Shown: positions 18,725-28,607, numbered from the stretch's first letter. The stretch is 64,000 nt of DNA from Streptococcus uberis (GCF_900475595.1 NZ_LS483397.1:1893001-1957000), one strand, 5' to 3'. Numbers and translations are program-made. The notes: generated from the sequence alone by a model not told the origin.

Positions 18725-19158
18725 AATACAAGAGCCAAATCCTTTTCAAAACGCATTGCAATGTCTTCATTACGACAAATCACTAGCAAGGTGTCTGCTC
18801 CTGCAACCGTACCAATAATATCATCAATATGATCATTATCAATTAGGTTGGCTAAAACATCTGCTTCACCTAAATTGGTATGTAAAACAAGCATAAAACC
18901 AGCTCTGTCAACTTTTAAAACATAATAACGAACGTCTGGGCTAAAAGGTGAAGCTACTGGCTCAGACAAGCTATAATATAATTTCCCTTGCTCATTTCGT
19001 AATTTTAATAAGCCAATCTCTCTCAAATCACGGGAAAGTGTCGCCTGAGTCACACTAATACCTTCGGCCTGAAGGAATTGTTTAATTTCTTCTTGTGTCC
19101 CAACATGTTCTGCTTGAATAATTCGTTTTATCCGATTTTGACGCTCGATTTTATTCAT
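18721..19158 (-). CDS. argR: ArgR-family arginine repressor
   Basis: This is an arginine-responsive repressor/activator of 145 residues. The N-terminal winged helix-turn-helix (residues about 1-65) contains [20 protein letters not shown] and [12 protein letters not shown]. The C-terminal hexamerisation and arginine-binding domain has the [14 protein letters not shown] motif. It is transcribed divergently from argS, the synteny typical of streptococci, where several ArgR/AhrC paralogues exist. An arginine-dependent effect on the shared upstream region is plausible, but I do not see a clear ARG box there. Confidence 0.94.
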   Translation of the reverse strand: MNKIERQNRIKRIIQAEHVGTQEEIKQFLQAEGISVTQATLSRDLREIGLLKLRNEQGKLYYSLSEPVASPFSPDVRYYVLKVDRAGFMLVLHTNLGEADVLANLIDNDHIDDIIGTVAGADTLLVICRNEDIAMRFEKDLALVL

Positions 19159-19338
19159 AAGATTTCACCCCAATTGTATAATTATCCTCTTAAATTATAA
19201 CAAAAAACAGCATTAATTTCATCTTCTAATAGGACCTTTTTATACATTTTATCATTTTTTTCTCAATAAAACCTATAAAATGAGTCATTTCCCTACAAAA
19301 TTGAAATACCCTCTCTTAATAAGGATTTTCTCATTAAG

Positions 19339-19367
19339 TTGCTTTCGTCTGACAATTGTAGTATAAT
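19339..19367 (+). promoter_or_regulatory. argS promoter
   Basis: A -35 TTGCTT (19339-19344), a 17-base spacer and a perfect -10 TATAAT (19362-19367) lie about 75 bp before the argS ATG. Confidence 0.7.
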
Positions 19368-19441
19368 TTCTCAAATGATGCCTCGTTTATTTACTAGAAA
19401 TATGATAAAATGAGATGACAAACTATTTTAGGAGAAATAAG

Positions 19442-21130
19442 ATGGATACTAAGACATTGATTGCAAATGACATTGCAAAAGTGGTTCCTGAATTGGACCA
19501 AGAAACAATTTATAATTTACTTGAAACCCCAAAAAATTCTGACATGGGAGATGTAGCTTTCCCTGCTTTTAGTCTTGCTAAAGTGCTACGCAAAGCTCCA
19601 CAAATGATTGCAGGTGAGCTTGCTGAAAAAATAGACGCTGCACAATATGAAAAAGTAATGGCTGTAGGTCCTTATATTAATTTCTTCCTTGATAAATCAT
19701 CTATTTCAAAAGAAGTGTTAGAAGCTGTTATTAAAGAAAAGGCTAATTATGGCCAACAACATATCGGAGATGGTCAAAATGTTACTCTTGATATGTCAAG
19801 CCCTAACATCGCTAAACCATTCTCAGTAGGACATTTACGCTCAACTGTTATTGCAGATGCTATCGGTCATATCTATTCCAAACTTGGTTATAACTCAATC
19901 CGTATCAATCATCTTGGTGACTGGGGTAAACAATTTGGGATGCTTATTGTCGCCTACAAACTTTGGGGGGATAGAGCAACCATTGAAGCAAATCCTATCG
20001 ATGAACTACTAAAACTTTATGTTCGAATCAATGCTGAAGCTGAAGAAAATCCTGAATTAGATGAACAAGCACGTCAATGGTTTAAAAAATTAGAAGATGG
20101 CGACAAAGAAGCTTGGGATTTATGGCAATGGTTCCGTGATGAAAGCTTGGTTGAGTTCAACCGTATCTATGACAAACTTGATGTAAGCTTTGATCACTTC
20201 CACGGTGAAGCTTTCTACAACGATAAAATGGATGAAGGCATTCAAATCTTAGAAGATAAAAATCTCTTAAAAGAATCTAAAGGTGCTCAAATCGTTGACC
20301 TTGAAAAGTACAATCTTCCACCAGCATTAATTAAAAAGTCTGACGGTGCAACACTTTATATCACGCGTGATATGGCTACTGCAATGTACCGTCAACGTAC
20401 CTTCAATTTTGTTAAAAACATTTATGTCGTTGGTCAAGAACAATCTCATCACTTTAAACAACTTAAAGCTGTTTTAAAAGAAATGGGATTCGACTGGTCT
20501 GATGATATGATTCACGTTTCTTTCGGATTGGTAACCAAAAACAAGAAAAAATTGTCAACCCGTAAAGGTAACATTATTCGTCTTGAGCCAACTTTGGATG
20601 AAGCCGTTTCAAGAGCACTTACTCAAATCGAAGCCAAAAATCCTGATTTGGAAAATAAAGAAGACGTTGCACATGCTGTTGGTGTCGGCGCTGTTAAATT
20701 CTATGATTTAAAAACCGACCGTGATAACGGTTATGACTTTGACTTAGAGGCAATGGTTTCATTTGAAGGTGAAACCGGTCCATACGTTCAATATACATAT
20801 GCACGTATCCAATCTATCTTGCGTAAAGCTGACTTCACTCCGAATGAGGAAACTCCTTATTCACTAAACGATGCTGAAAGTTGGGAAATCATTAAGCTTC
20901 TTCAAGGATTTGCCGCAAACATTGAACGAGCTGCTGAAAAATACGATCCATCTATTATCGCAAAATTTGCCATCCAATTAGCACAGTCTTTCAATAGATA
21001 TTATGCACATACACGAATCCTGGATGAATCAGAAGAACGTGATAGCCGCTTGGCATTGTGTTATGCAACAGCCGTTGTCTTAAAAGAATCACTTAGACTT
21101 TTAGGTGTTCAAGCTCCTGAAAAAATGTAA
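19442..21130 (+). CDS. argS: arginyl-tRNA synthetase
   Basis: ArgS charges tRNA-Arg. I set the start at the ATG at 19442 ([20 protein letters not shown]), which has TTAGGAG upstream; a longer reading from 19415 swallows the RBS. The protein has 562 residues, normal for the family. The HIGH-like motif is in [16 protein letters not shown] (about residues 120-135), and the catalytic-domain segment [15 protein letters not shown] is the KMSK-type loop. The C-terminal DALR anticodon-binding domain ends the protein. It is divergent from argR and followed by a bidirectional terminator. Confidence 0.97.
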   Translation: MDTKTLIANDIAKVVPELDQETIYNLLETPKNSDMGDVAFPAFSLAKVLRKAPQMIAGELAEKIDAAQYEKVMAVGPYINFFLDKSSISKEVLEAVIKEKANYGQQHIGDGQNVTLDMSSPNIAKPFSVGHLRSTVIADAIGHIYSKLGYNSIRINHLGDWGKQFGMLIVAYKLWGDRATIEANPIDELLKLYVRINAEAEENPELDEQARQWFKKLEDGDKEAWDLWQWFRDESLVEFNRIYDKLDVSFDHFHGEAFYNDKMDEGIQILEDKNLLKESKGAQIVDLEKYNLPPALIKKSDGATLYITRDMATAMYRQRTFNFVKNIYVVGQEQSHHFKQLKAVLKEMGFDWSDDMIHVSFGLVTKNKKKLSTRKGNIIRLEPTLDEAVSRALTQIEAKNPDLENKEDVAHAVGVGAVKFYDLKTDRDNGYDFDLEAMVSFEGETGPYVQYTYARIQSILRKADFTPNEETPYSLNDAESWEIIKLLQGFAANIERAAEKYDPSIIAKFAIQLAQSFNRYYAHTRILDESEERDSRLALCYATAVVLKESLRLLGVQAPEKM

Positions 21131-21142
21131 TAAAAGATAGAA

Positions 21143-21173
21143 AAAGCTATTTTCAATTGAAAATAGCTTTTTT
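21143..21173. terminator. bidirectional terminator between argS and the yitT-family gene
   Basis: A perfect palindrome, AAAGCTATTTTCAA/TTGAAAATAGCTTT, is flanked by A and T runs. It serves argS on plus and the convergent gene ending at 21175 on minus. Confidence 0.88.
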
Positions 21174-21174
21174 C

Positions 21175-22053
21175 CTATACCGGCTTATCATAATTTTTAC
21201 GGCGGATTTTGAAATCTGAGCTAACAACTTCATCAACATCAACAATAGAGATAAAGGCGTCTGGGTCTAATTCTGCTAAAATCCTTTTCACTTCTCTAAC
21301 CTCATTTGGACTTAAGGTGACATACATGACGTTATATTCATTTCCTGAATAAGCACCTTCTCCTTTTAAGTAGGTCACACCTCGATTAATTTCAGTTTGA
21401 ATGGCTTGAGCTGCAGCCTTGGAATGTTTAGTGATAATAATCATTCCCCGAATGGTGTAACCACCATTTTGGACAATCGTCAAGACTTGGCTAAATACGA
21501 AACTTGCCACTAAAGTATATAACATATGTTTCAAATCAATATATGTCAAAGAAGCCGTCAAGATAATCGCATCAACAAACAAAAGTGTCTGTCCTAACTT
21601 TATCCCAAATTTTTCTTCAGCAATACGTCCAATAATATCAGTTCCACCAGTGGTTGCTCCATATCGGAAAACTAATCCACTACCCACACCTGAAAAAAGA
21701 CCAGCAACAACTGAAACCAACATCATATCATTTTCAAGTCCCATTTCAATGGGAGATTTTTGCCATAACCAAATAAAGAAAGACATTGAGACGGTACCAT
21801 AAATGGTTAGTGCTAATGATTTTCGTCCAAAAATACGAGCACCTAGAATAAAGAGCGGTACATTTAATAATAAGGTGGTATAAGCAGGATTGATGCCAAG
21901 TAAGGCGTGAATCATCAGAGTAATACCTGCAACACCACCTTCAGCCAATTTATTGGCCATGTTAAAATTAACAAAACCAAAGGCATAAATGGCAACACCA
22001 ATGGTAATTAAGAGTAGTTTTCTAAGTTTTTCGAGCCATTCATTAACCTTCAT
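21175..22053 (-). CDS. YitT-family membrane protein (third of three tandem copies)
   Basis: The start is the ATG at 22051-22053 with AGAAGGAG upstream. The 292-residue product has about 6 membrane segments in residues 15-190, with the family signature GGVAGITLM and RYGATTGGTDIIGRI. A C-terminal DUF2179 domain (about 215-280, VTYLKGEGAYSGNEYNVMYV) resembles a small regulatory ligand-binding domain. YitT/DUF161 proteins are of unknown transport function. A terminator-like hairpin at 22075-22112 separates it from the copy upstream. Confidence 0.9.
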   Translation of the reverse strand: MKVNEWLEKLRKLLLITIGVAIYAFGFVNFNMANKLAEGGVAGITLMIHALLGINPAYTTLLLNVPLFILGARIFGRKSLALTIYGTVSMSFFIWLWQKSPIEMGLENDMMLVSVVAGLFSGVGSGLVFRYGATTGGTDIIGRIAEEKFGIKLGQTLLFVDAIILTASLTYIDLKHMLYTLVASFVFSQVLTIVQNGGYTIRGMIIITKHSKAAAQAIQTEINRGVTYLKGEGAYSGNEYNVMYVTLSPNEVREVKRILAELDPDAFISIVDVDEVVSSDFKIRRKNYDKPV

Positions 22054-22074
22054 CAAATCTCCTTCTACTTCTGC

Positions 22075-22112
22075 AAAAAACTAGCTGCTTCTTTAGAAGT
22101 TAACTAGTTTTT
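22075..22112 (-). terminator. terminator-like hairpin between the second and third yitT-family genes
   Basis: AAAACTAG/CTAGTTTT outer arms and an inner CTTC/GAAG stem form a hairpin overlapping the stop codon at 22100, with a T-run on the minus strand. It could attenuate expression of the last copy. Confidence 0.6.
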
Positions 22113-22984
22113 CTTTTTTTCTTACTTTTCTTCTTAGGGACAAAGAAATCCGGACTATTAATTTCATCCATATCAAAGATGGAAACAAAAGCTCTCGGAT
22201 CAATATCATTAATGACTGCTTTTAAATCTCTAACATCTGTACGACTAAGTGCAGCATAGATCACTTTTTTCTCACGAGCCGAATATGCCCCTTCACCATT
22301 TAAATAAGTAACTCCACGCCCAAGTTCTTCCATGATAAAGGTAGAAATTTCCGCCGAGGCATCCGAGACAATAATCGTACCTCGAACCGAATACCCTCCA
22401 TTTTGAACTAAGTGAACCATCTTACCGTACATAAAACTCGCAATGAGGGCATACATCATATCTGGAAGTGAAATATAGGTAAGTGATAGTATCATCACAA
22501 AAATATCGATTCCCAATAAGGCCTGATTGAAGGGGAGGTCTAACTTTGTTTCAATCAGTTTACCGATAATATCAGCACCTCCAATGGTCCCTCCACTTCG
22601 GAAAACAACACCTCCACCTATTCCACCAATGATACCAGCCATTAGCGAGGTAACGAGCTTATCATGTTCTAAATCAATTAAAAAAGGGAATTGTTGGAAA
22701 ATCCAAACAAATAAATATAAAGAGATGACACCAATAACCGTATAAACTGTTGCTCTTTTACCAAAAAAACGGATACCAATAAAAACTAAGGGCAAATTAA
22801 TAAGATAGCCTGAAATAATGGGATCAATATTTAGAACAGCTTTCCCTACAAGAGTGAGTCCAGCCATACCATTTGCTGCAATTTTATGAGCCATGTAAAA
22901 ATAAACGAAAGCAAAAGCGTAAATGGCTGAACCTATAAGGATTAAGGCAATTTTTTTGAATTCGAGTTTACGATCTATTGGCAT
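22100..22984 (-). CDS. YitT-family membrane protein (second of three tandem copies)
   Basis: I choose the ATG at 22982-22984 (MPIDRKLEFKKIAL). A GGAGGTAAAT ribosome binding site lies directly before it, and an ATG four codons upstream overlaps that site. The product has 294 residues. It has six membrane segments, GGTIGGADIIGKLIETK near residue 145, and the C-terminal DUF2179 domain with GVTYLNGEGAYSAREKKVIY. The end is very basic (KKKSKKKRK). It is clearly paralogous to its two neighbours and lies 14 bp after the first copy. Confidence 0.9.
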   Translation of the reverse strand: MPIDRKLEFKKIALILIGSAIYAFAFVYFYMAHKIAANGMAGLTLVGKAVLNIDPIISGYLINLPLVFIGIRFFGKRATVYTVIGVISLYLFVWIFQQFPFLIDLEHDKLVTSLMAGIIGGIGGGVVFRSGGTIGGADIIGKLIETKLDLPFNQALLGIDIFVMILSLTYISLPDMMYALIASFMYGKMVHLVQNGGYSVRGTIIVSDASAEISTFIMEELGRGVTYLNGEGAYSAREKKVIYAALSRTDVRDLKAVINDIDPRAFVSIFDMDEINSPDFFVPKKKSKKKRKTS

Positions 22985-22998
22985 ATTTACCTCCATCT

Positions 22999-23940
22999 CT
23001 AATCATCTTCAACAAAACGTCCTATAATTCTAACATTTTCTGCTACTGATATAAATGCCGTCGGGTCTGTTTTCAACATGAGCATTTTGAAGTCATTATA
23101 CTCTTCCTGTGTCAGGATTGTAATTAAAACTGCCTTGTGCACATGCTTATAAGTTCCTTCGGCATTGTTTATACAAGTTACACCACGGTGAAGTTTTTTA
23201 TGAATTGTTTTGATGACTTTATCAGGGTACTCTGTCACAATCATTGCTTGCATTTTTTTCTGTTTCGTGTAAATGGCATCTGTAACTCGAGTACATACAA
23301 ATATGGAAATCATAGAGTACAAAGCATATTGCCAGCCAAACAAGACACCAGCAAATACCATGATAACAGCATTAACAACAAGGGCTATTTTACCGACATC
23401 TTTCCCAGTTTTTTTACGGATGGTTAAACTGACAATATCCGTTCCACCACTAGAAATACGTGACTTCAGTCCCAATCCGACACCTAGTCCTAAGATAAGA
23501 CCACCAAAAATGGCATTTATCAATGGATCATGTGTTAAGGTCACCTGAGGCATAATCTGAATAAAGAGAGAACTCATTGTAACCGTAATAAAAGTAAAGA
23601 TGGTAAACTTATGGCCAATCTTATTCCAAGCTAATATTAAGAGTGGAATATTAATCAGATAAAAAGCTACCGAGATTGGAATAGTCATTCCAAAAAGTCG
23701 ATTGCTAATGGCCGAAATTACCTGGGCTAAACCTGTCGCTCCACTGGAATAAACATGTCCTGGTTGGAAAAAAAAGTTAACAGCAATACTAGATAGTATC
23801 CCATAAAGAATAGATGCTGAAATTTTTTCAGCATACTTTTCTCTTGAGATACTATTTAATGCATTCACTAAGCCAACTTTTTTGGCTCCACGACTAATGA
23901 CATACTTAATCTTTTTTTTAAAAGTTGTTTTTCTAATCAT
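22999..23940 (-). CDS. YitT-family membrane protein (first of three tandem copies)
   Basis: The 313-residue paralogue has a longer basic N-terminus ([20 protein letters not shown], about 35 residues before the first membrane helix). Then come six membrane segments, the [15 protein letters not shown] signature and a C-terminal DUF2179 domain ([19 protein letters not shown]). It is more diverged than the other two. Its start overlaps the end of aspS by 8 bp, so it is translated with aspS. No transported substrate is known for the family. Confidence 0.9.
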   Translation of the reverse strand: MIRKTTFKKKIKYVISRGAKKVGLVNALNSISREKYAEKISASILYGILSSIAVNFFFQPGHVYSSGATGLAQVISAISNRLFGMTIPISVAFYLINIPLLILAWNKIGHKFTIFTFITVTMSSLFIQIMPQVTLTHDPLINAIFGGLILGLGVGLGLKSRISSGGTDIVSLTIRKKTGKDVGKIALVVNAVIMVFAGVLFGWQYALYSMISIFVCTRVTDAIYTKQKKMQAMIVTEYPDKVIKTIHKKLHRGVTCINNAEGTYKHVHKAVLITILTQEEYNDFKMLMLKTDPTAFISVAENVRIIGRFVEDD

Positions 23941-25681
23941 GACTTTCTATTTGAAGACTTAACTCTTCTAATTGCTTTTCAGATACAAGACTTGGTGCCT
24001 GTGTCATTGGATCACTTGCTTTGTTGTTTTTAGGGAATGCAATGACTTCTCGAATATTATCTTTACCAGCCAACAACATCACAAAGCGGTCAAGACCAAT
24101 AGCTAATCCACCATGAGGAGGGAAACCATAATCCATTGCTTCTAGTAAGAAGCCAAACTGTTCCTTAGCTTCTTCTTCTGTGAAGCCAAGTGCTTTAAAC
24201 ATACGTTCTTGTAAGTCACGTTGATTGATACGAAGACTTCCTCCACCAAGCTCATAGCCGTTCAAAACAATATCATATGCAATTGCTCGAACATTGGCTA
24301 AATCACCCTCCAATTCATGCGCTGACGCTTCTGTAGGAAGCGTAAATGGATGGTGTGCTGACATGTATCGACCTTCTTCCTCTGACCATTCAAACATTGG
24401 CCAGTCAATAACCCAAAGGAAATTGAATGCTGACTCATCAATAAGTTGCAATTCTTTAGCAATGCGATTTCTCAATGCACCTAATGTTGCATTGGCTATA
24501 TCTAATTCATCAGCGACAAATAAGACTAAATCATTGTCAACCAACTGTAAAGCATCTGTCAACAACGGTTCAATTTCAGTCAAGAATTTTGAAACAGGAC
24601 CTGTTAGCTTGCCATCATCGACTTTAATCCAGGCTAAGCCTTTTGCCCCGAATTGCTTAGCAAATTCTGTCATTTTATCGATATCTTTACGAGAATAGCG
24701 ATCTGCATTACCTTTAACAACAATGGCTTTAACAACAGGTGCTTGAGAGAAAACTTTAAAATCAATTCCTTTGACAAGTTCTGAGACATCTTGAAGAAGC
24801 ATGTCAAAACGCGTATCAGGCTTGTCAGAACCATATTGATTCATAGCAAGGTCATATGACATACGAGGGAATGGAAGACTCACATCGATTCCTTTGGTTT
24901 CTTTCATAACCTTAGCAATCATGCCTTCAACAATATCTTGAATCTCTTGTTCTGAAAGGAATGATGTTTCTAAGTCAACTTGTGTAAACTCAGGTTGACG
25001 ATCACCACGCAAGTCCTCATCACGGAAACATTTTACAATTTGGTAATAGCGATCGAATCCAGCATTCATCAAAAGTTGTTTGGTAATCTGAGGGCTTTGT
25101 GGTAAAGCATAAAAGTGTCCCTCACTAATACGACTTGGAACCAAATAATCGCGTGCCCCTTCTGGGGTCGATTTTGTCAACATAGGTGTTTCAACATCAA
25201 TAAAGTTTAAGTCATCCAAATAATTGCGGATAGAATGAGTGACCTTAGCACGCAATTTGAAGTTTTCTAACATTTCTGGACGACGTAAATCAAGATAGCG
25301 ATAGCGTAATCTTGTTTCGTCACTAACTTCAACACCATCCTTGATTTCAAATGGGGTCGTTTTTGAGGTGTTTAAGACTGTGATTTGTTCAACTTTTAGC
25401 TCAACTGCCCCTGTTGCTATTTGATTGTTAGCTTGTTGGCGCTCCTCTACAATACCTGTTACCTCAATAACATATTCACTTCGGAGACTTTCAGCTATTT
25501 CCATGACATCTTTAGCGACATCTTCTGGATTGATAACAAGTTGCATGATACCTTCACGATCGCGCAAGTCAATAAAAATAAGGCCGCCCAAGTCTCTTCG
25601 ACGTCCAACCCAACCTTTTAAAGTCAATTCTTGCCCAATGTGTTCTGATCTAACGTGACCAGCATACATGCTACGTTTCAT
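23933..25681 (-). CDS. aspS: aspartyl-tRNA synthetase
   Basis: AspS charges tRNA-Asp. The 582-residue bacterial-type class II enzyme starts [20 protein letters not shown] with an OB-fold anticodon-binding domain (about 1-105). The catalytic core has motif 2 ([20 protein letters not shown]) and motif 3 ([16 protein letters not shown]), and the GAD domain is inserted between. Residue choice for tRNA-Asn discrimination cannot be judged by eye. It lies downstream of hisS, with an extended -10 TGTTATAAT before it, and overlaps the first yitT-family gene. Confidence 0.97.
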   Translation of the reverse strand: MKRSMYAGHVRSEHIGQELTLKGWVGRRRDLGGLIFIDLRDREGIMQLVINPEDVAKDVMEIAESLRSEYVIEVTGIVEERQQANNQIATGAVELKVEQITVLNTSKTTPFEIKDGVEVSDETRLRYRYLDLRRPEMLENFKLRAKVTHSIRNYLDDLNFIDVETPMLTKSTPEGARDYLVPSRISEGHFYALPQSPQITKQLLMNAGFDRYYQIVKCFRDEDLRGDRQPEFTQVDLETSFLSEQEIQDIVEGMIAKVMKETKGIDVSLPFPRMSYDLAMNQYGSDKPDTRFDMLLQDVSELVKGIDFKVFSQAPVVKAIVVKGNADRYSRKDIDKMTEFAKQFGAKGLAWIKVDDGKLTGPVSKFLTEIEPLLTDALQLVDNDLVLFVADELDIANATLGALRNRIAKELQLIDESAFNFLWVIDWPMFEWSEEEGRYMSAHHPFTLPTEASAHELEGDLANVRAIAYDIVLNGYELGGGSLRINQRDLQERMFKALGFTEEEAKEQFGFLLEAMDYGFPPHGGLAIGLDRFVMLLAGKDNIREVIAFPKNNKASDPMTQAPSLVSEKQLEELSLQIESHD

Positions 25682-25739
25682 ATTTACATATCTCCATTAC
25701 ATTTTATTGTCTTCCCTATTATAACAAAAACATGATAAA

Positions 25740-25765
25740 AACCCCACCCATTTGGGGTGAGATTA
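25740..25765 (-). terminator. terminator-like hairpin upstream of aspS
   Basis: On the minus strand ACCCCA and TGGGGT pair around AATGGG, followed by TTTTT, about 60 bp before aspS. It lies after the hisS terminator and just ahead of the aspS -10 element, so it may be a second hisS terminator or a leader attenuator. I see no T-box sequence. Confidence 0.6.
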
Positions 25766-25869
25766 TGAAATTATTCATTTAGAAGCATTTTTTTTTGCAT
25801 TCTATTAAACTGAAACAGATTCTGACATACAACCTTATTTGTCACTTATAGTGAGTAAAAGTCGCAGAT

Positions 25870-25896
25870 AAAAAAGAGGGCAAGGCCCCCTCCTTT
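25870..25896 (-). terminator. hisS terminator
   Basis: GAGGGGG and CCCTC pair around a short loop on the minus strand just after the hisS stop, followed by TTTTTT. Confidence 0.75.
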
Positions 25897-25902
25897 ATTC
25901 TA

Positions 25903-27180
25903 TTAAACGAGTTTTTCCATAATAGTAGCAAAGTTGGAAGTGATTTCTTCAAGTGAAACTTCCATTTCTTCACGTGTTTGATTATTTTTGATGATGACTT
26001 TTCCAGTTTCTACTTCACTTTCACCGAGTGTGATAATCGTTTTAGCATTGAAACTATCTGCAGATTTAAATTGTGCTTTAATCTTGCGTCCAAGATAGTC
26101 ACGTTCTGCAGTGAAGCCTTGTTTGCGGATTGCTTGTACTAATGCTAAAGCTTTGCTGTTGGCAGCTTCTCCCAGTACAGCCAAGTATACGTCCATTGGC
26201 TCTTCAATAGGCAGTGTGATGCCCTGCTTTTCCAAAATTAATAACAAGCGTTCTAAGCCTAATCCAAATCCAAATCCAGGGGTTTCTGGTCCGTCAAAAT
26301 AGCTTACCAAACCATCATAACGACCTCCAGCACAAATCGTTAAATCTGAACCTTCAACTTTTGCCATAAACTCAAAAATCGTATGATTGTAGTAGTCAAG
26401 ACCTCTGACCATATTGGTATCAATGACAAATGGAATATTTAAAGTTGTCAACATCTCTTGTACAGCTTCAAAATGAGCTTTGCTTTCTTCATCTAAATAA
26501 TCCAAAATAGAAGGGGCATTTTCAACGGCTACCTTATCTTCTACTTCTTTAGAGTCAAGGACACGTAAGGGATTTTCATCTAAACGACGTTTACTATCTT
26601 TTGACAATTGCTCACGCATAGGCGTCAAGTAATCAATGAGCGCCTGACGATATGCGGCACGACTAGATGGATTCCCAAGACTATTTAGATGAAGCGTCAT
26701 ATCCTTAATGCCTAATGTTTCAAATAAATGACTTGCCATCGCAATCGTCTCAACATCACTAGCAGGATTGGCTGAACCGAAGCACTCTACACCAATTTGG
26801 TGAAATTCACGTAAACGTCCTGCTTGAGGTCTTTCATATCGGAACATGGATCCAATATAATACAATTTAACCGGTTTTTGGACTTCTGGAGCAAAAAGCT
26901 TGTTCTCAACAAAGGAACGAACGACAGGGGCTGTCCCTTCCGGGCGAAGCGTAATGTGACGGTCACCTTTGTCGTGAAAATCATACATTTCTTTAGTTAC
27001 AATATCAGTGGTGTCCCCAACTGATCGGCTAATAACTTCATAATGTTCAAACATAGGCGTTCTAATTTCGCCATAATGGTATTTTTTAAATGTTTCACGT
27101 GCAACATTTTCGAGATATTGCCACTTAGCAGCTTCTCCAGGCAAAATATCCTGAGTTCCTTTAGGTTTTTGAAGTTTCAT
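25903..27180 (-). CDS. hisS: histidyl-tRNA synthetase
   Basis: HisS charges tRNA-His. The 425-residue class II enzyme starts [20 protein letters not shown] and has motif 1 ([12 protein letters not shown]), motif 2 ([16 protein letters not shown]), the histidine-A motif ([13 protein letters not shown]) and motif 3 ([15 protein letters not shown]). A C-terminal anticodon-binding domain follows. There is no ribosome binding site directly before this ATG. A 14-codon upstream ORF with a good RBS overlaps the start, so hisS may be translated by coupling. Codons at 27091-27106 carry a parS-like 16-mer. Confidence 0.97.
   Translation of the reverse strand: MKLQKPKGTQDILPGEAAKWQYLENVARETFKKYHYGEIRTPMFEHYEVISRSVGDTTDIVTKEMYDFHDKGDRHITLRPEGTAPVVRSFVENKLFAPEVQKPVKLYYIGSMFRYERPQAGRLREFHQIGVECFGSANPASDVETIAMASHLFETLGIKDMTLHLNSLGNPSSRAAYRQALIDYLTPMREQLSKDSKRRLDENPLRVLDSKEVEDKVAVENAPSILDYLDEESKAHFEAVQEMLTTLNIPFVIDTNMVRGLDYYNHTIFEFMAKVEGSDLTICAGGRYDGLVSYFDGPETPGFGFGLGLERLLLILEKQGITLPIEEPMDVYLAVLGEAANSKALALVQAIRKQGFTAERDYLGRKIKAQFKSADSFNAKTIITLGESEVETGKVIIKNNQTREEMEVSLEEITSNFATIMEKLV
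27091..27106. other. parS-like ParB-binding site inside hisS
   Basis: The plus-strand 16-mer TGTTTCACGTGCAACA differs from the bacterial parS consensus TGTTTCACGTGAAACA at one position. It is one of three such sites in the window, consistent with an origin-proximal location. Confidence 0.7.
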
Positions 27181-27205
27181 AATTAAGATACAAAGAGTGC
27201 ACCAT
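27161..27205 (-). CDS. 14-codon upstream ORF overlapping the hisS start
   Basis: On the minus strand an ATG at 27203-27205 with GGTAGGAG 6-7 bases upstream opens a frame encoding [14 protein letters not shown]. It ends at a TAA inside the hisS coding region, 20 bases past the hisS ATG. hisS itself has no Shine-Dalgarno sequence, so ribosomes terminating here could reinitiate at hisS. The peptide contains only one histidine, which argues against classical His attenuation. Confidence 0.45.
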   Translation of the reverse strand: MVHSLYLNYETSKT

Positions 27206-27311
27206 AGACACTCCTACCCTTTCTTTCACAATAATCTACTCTATTTTAGCATTTTTCTAAGCTTTTTGGGAATAGCTGAGCTTTTAAAAAACTTTTTTGT
27301 CAAGTAACTTT

Positions 27312-27340
27312 ACTTTACAAAAAAGTTATGTTACTATATT
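27312..27340 (+). promoter_or_regulatory. rpmF-rpmG promoter and leader start
   Basis: A -10 TATATT (27335-27340) with a weak -35 (ACTTTA, 27312-27317, 17-base spacer) precedes a leader of about 90 bases. The leader contains a GGC-GAAA-GCC hairpin (27347-27356) and a larger GGCC/GGCC stem (27378-27409) before the rpmF ribosome binding site GGAGG. Confidence 0.45.
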
Positions 27341-27436
27341 AAAGTTGGCGAAAGCCATAGACACAAACATTATTTTTGGCCAGTAGCTACTAAGCTTATC
27401 ATAAAGGCCCAATATTTTAACCGGAGGATAGAAAAA

Positions 27437-27619
27437 ATGGCAGTTCCTGCACGTCATACGTCAAAAGCTAAAAAGAACAAACGTCGTACACATTATAAAT
27501 TGACAGCTCCATCTGTACAATTCGACGAAACTACTGGGGATTTCTCACGTTCTCACCGTGTATCACTTAAAGGATACTACAAAGGACGTAAAATCGCTAA
27601 AGCTAACGAAGCTAAATAA
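27437..27619 (+). CDS. rpmF: 50S ribosomal protein L32 (zinc-independent form)
   Basis: L32 is a small large-subunit protein. The 60-residue sequence starts [20 protein letters not shown]. It has no cysteines, so it lacks the zinc-ribbon CXXC pairs found in C+ paralogues. The ribosome binding site is GGAGG. It is followed 15 bp later by rpmG, the usual L32-L33 pair in streptococci, and the two share a terminator. Confidence 0.97.
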   Translation: MAVPARHTSKAKKNKRRTHYKLTAPSVQFDETTGDFSRSHRVSLKGYYKGRKIAKANEAK

Positions 27620-27634
27620 TAGAAGGGAGATACC

Positions 27635-27784
27635 ATGCGCGTAAATATTACACTTGAACACAAAGAATCTGGTGAACGCTTGTACCTTACTTCAAAAAAC
27701 AAACGTAACACTCCAGACCGTCTTCAATTGAAAAAATACTCACCAAAATTACGTAAACACGTAACTTTTACTGAAGTTAAATAA
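27635..27784 (+). CDS. rpmG: 50S ribosomal protein L33 (zinc-independent form)
   Basis: The 49-codon ORF has the RBS AAGGGAG and begins [20 protein letters not shown], with the typical L33 core [16 protein letters not shown]. It lacks the four zinc-binding cysteines of C+ L33, so it is the C- type. L33 sits near the E site of the 50S subunit. It is co-transcribed with rpmF and followed by a strong terminator. Confidence 0.96.
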
Positions 27785-27795
27785 TTGAAACAGGT

Positions 27796-27829
27796 AAAGC
27801 CCTTGAAAGAATCTTTCAAGGGCTTTTTT
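27796..27829 (+). terminator. rpmF-rpmG terminator
   Basis: AAAGCCCTTGAAAG pairs with CTTTCAAGGGCTTT around a 3-base loop and is followed by TTTTTT. Confidence 0.9.
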
Positions 27830-27867
27830 CTATCTCTCATGCTACAATTAAAGGAATAAAATCATAG

Positions 27868-27999
27868 AACGTCACGGCAATTGCTGAAAAATTGGGGTTT
27901 GTCTATGAATGTCGCCGGTCCAAATTTGCCTTTGAAGATGGTCAGTGGGTCGACAGGGACATTTACAGTAAGAATTTACATGACCAGTCCTTAAATTAA
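27868..27999 (+). pseudogene. C-terminal remnant of a GNAT-family acetyltransferase
   Basis: The frame directly follows an in-frame TAG and encodes 43 residues, beginning NVTAIAEKLGFVYECRRSKF and then reading DGQWVDRDIYS before the stop at 27997-27999. This is the typical end of a RimJ/RimL-type GNAT acetyltransferase (A-x-x-LGF, then dG-x-w-D-x-x-x-Y). No N-terminal acetyl-CoA binding domain, start codon or ribosome binding site exists upstream; the rpmG terminator lies there instead. It is a deletion remnant and not expressed as an enzyme. Confidence 0.7.
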
Positions 28000-28082
28000 T
28001 TTCTTAAGTAGTCCATTGGGCTTCTTTTTTTACAGTCATGCTATAATAGTCAGAGATATTATAATATATAAGGAAGATACTC

Positions 28083-28577
28083 ATGCAAAAACATTGTCAA
28101 GAATGTGGCACAAAACTCATTGCCAAAGAATTGGTAAACGAAGGACAAATCCCTTTTTGTGAGACCTGTGACCAATTTCGTTTCCCAAGTTTCAATACTG
28201 CTGTCAGCTTAATTGTTGTCAACCAAAGCAACGATAAGATTCTGCTCATCCAACAATATGGTCGTCCTCGAAAAATTTTAGTGGCCGGATATGTTGGCAA
28301 AGGTGAAAACCTTGAAGAAACTGCCCTACGTGAATTAAAGGAAGAAACCGGTTTGACAGGCTTGTCAATCTCTTTTAACAAAAGCCAGTTCTTTGAGCCG
28401 TCCAACACGCTTATGTGTAACTTTACAGTCTTTGTAAAAGATGATAGCGACTTTAAAGCCAATCACGAGATTGATGCCTACTACTGGTACAGCCCTGAAG
28501 AAGCCCGTCAAAACATATTCCCAAATAGTTTAGCAGCGGCTTTTTTAAATCATTATTTAGATCAGAAAAAGAGTTAA
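28083..28577 (+). CDS. Nudix hydrolase with zinc ribbon (NudC-like)
   Basis: The 164-residue protein starts with a zinc-ribbon (Cys5-x-x-Cys8 and CETC near residues 26-29). The Nudix fold follows, with the Nudix box GxxxxxETALRELKEETGL at about residues 76-98. This layout resembles the C-terminal half of NADH pyrophosphatase NudC. The length and the short N-terminus fit the smaller zinc-ribbon Nudix family, whose substrate is unknown. The RBS is AAGGAAG. A bidirectional terminator follows. Confidence 0.9.
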   Translation: MQKHCQECGTKLIAKELVNEGQIPFCETCDQFRFPSFNTAVSLIVVNQSNDKILLIQQYGRPRKILVAGYVGKGENLEETALRELKEETGLTGLSISFNKSQFFEPSNTLMCNFTVFVKDDSDFKANHEIDAYYWYSPEEARQNIFPNSLAAAFLNHYLDQKKS

Positions 28578-28603
28578 AAAAAGGTGCCTAAAGGCACCTT
28601 TTT
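28578..28603. terminator. bidirectional terminator
   Basis: AAAAAGGTGCC and GGCACCTTTTT pair around TAAA between the Nudix gene (plus) and the convergent HTH pseudogene (minus). Confidence 0.88.
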
Positions 28604-28607
28604 CTAT

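Noticed and set aside
25682..25902. T-box riboswitch upstream of aspS
   Set aside because: There is a hairpin and promoter but no T-box core sequence or specifier stem could be recognised.
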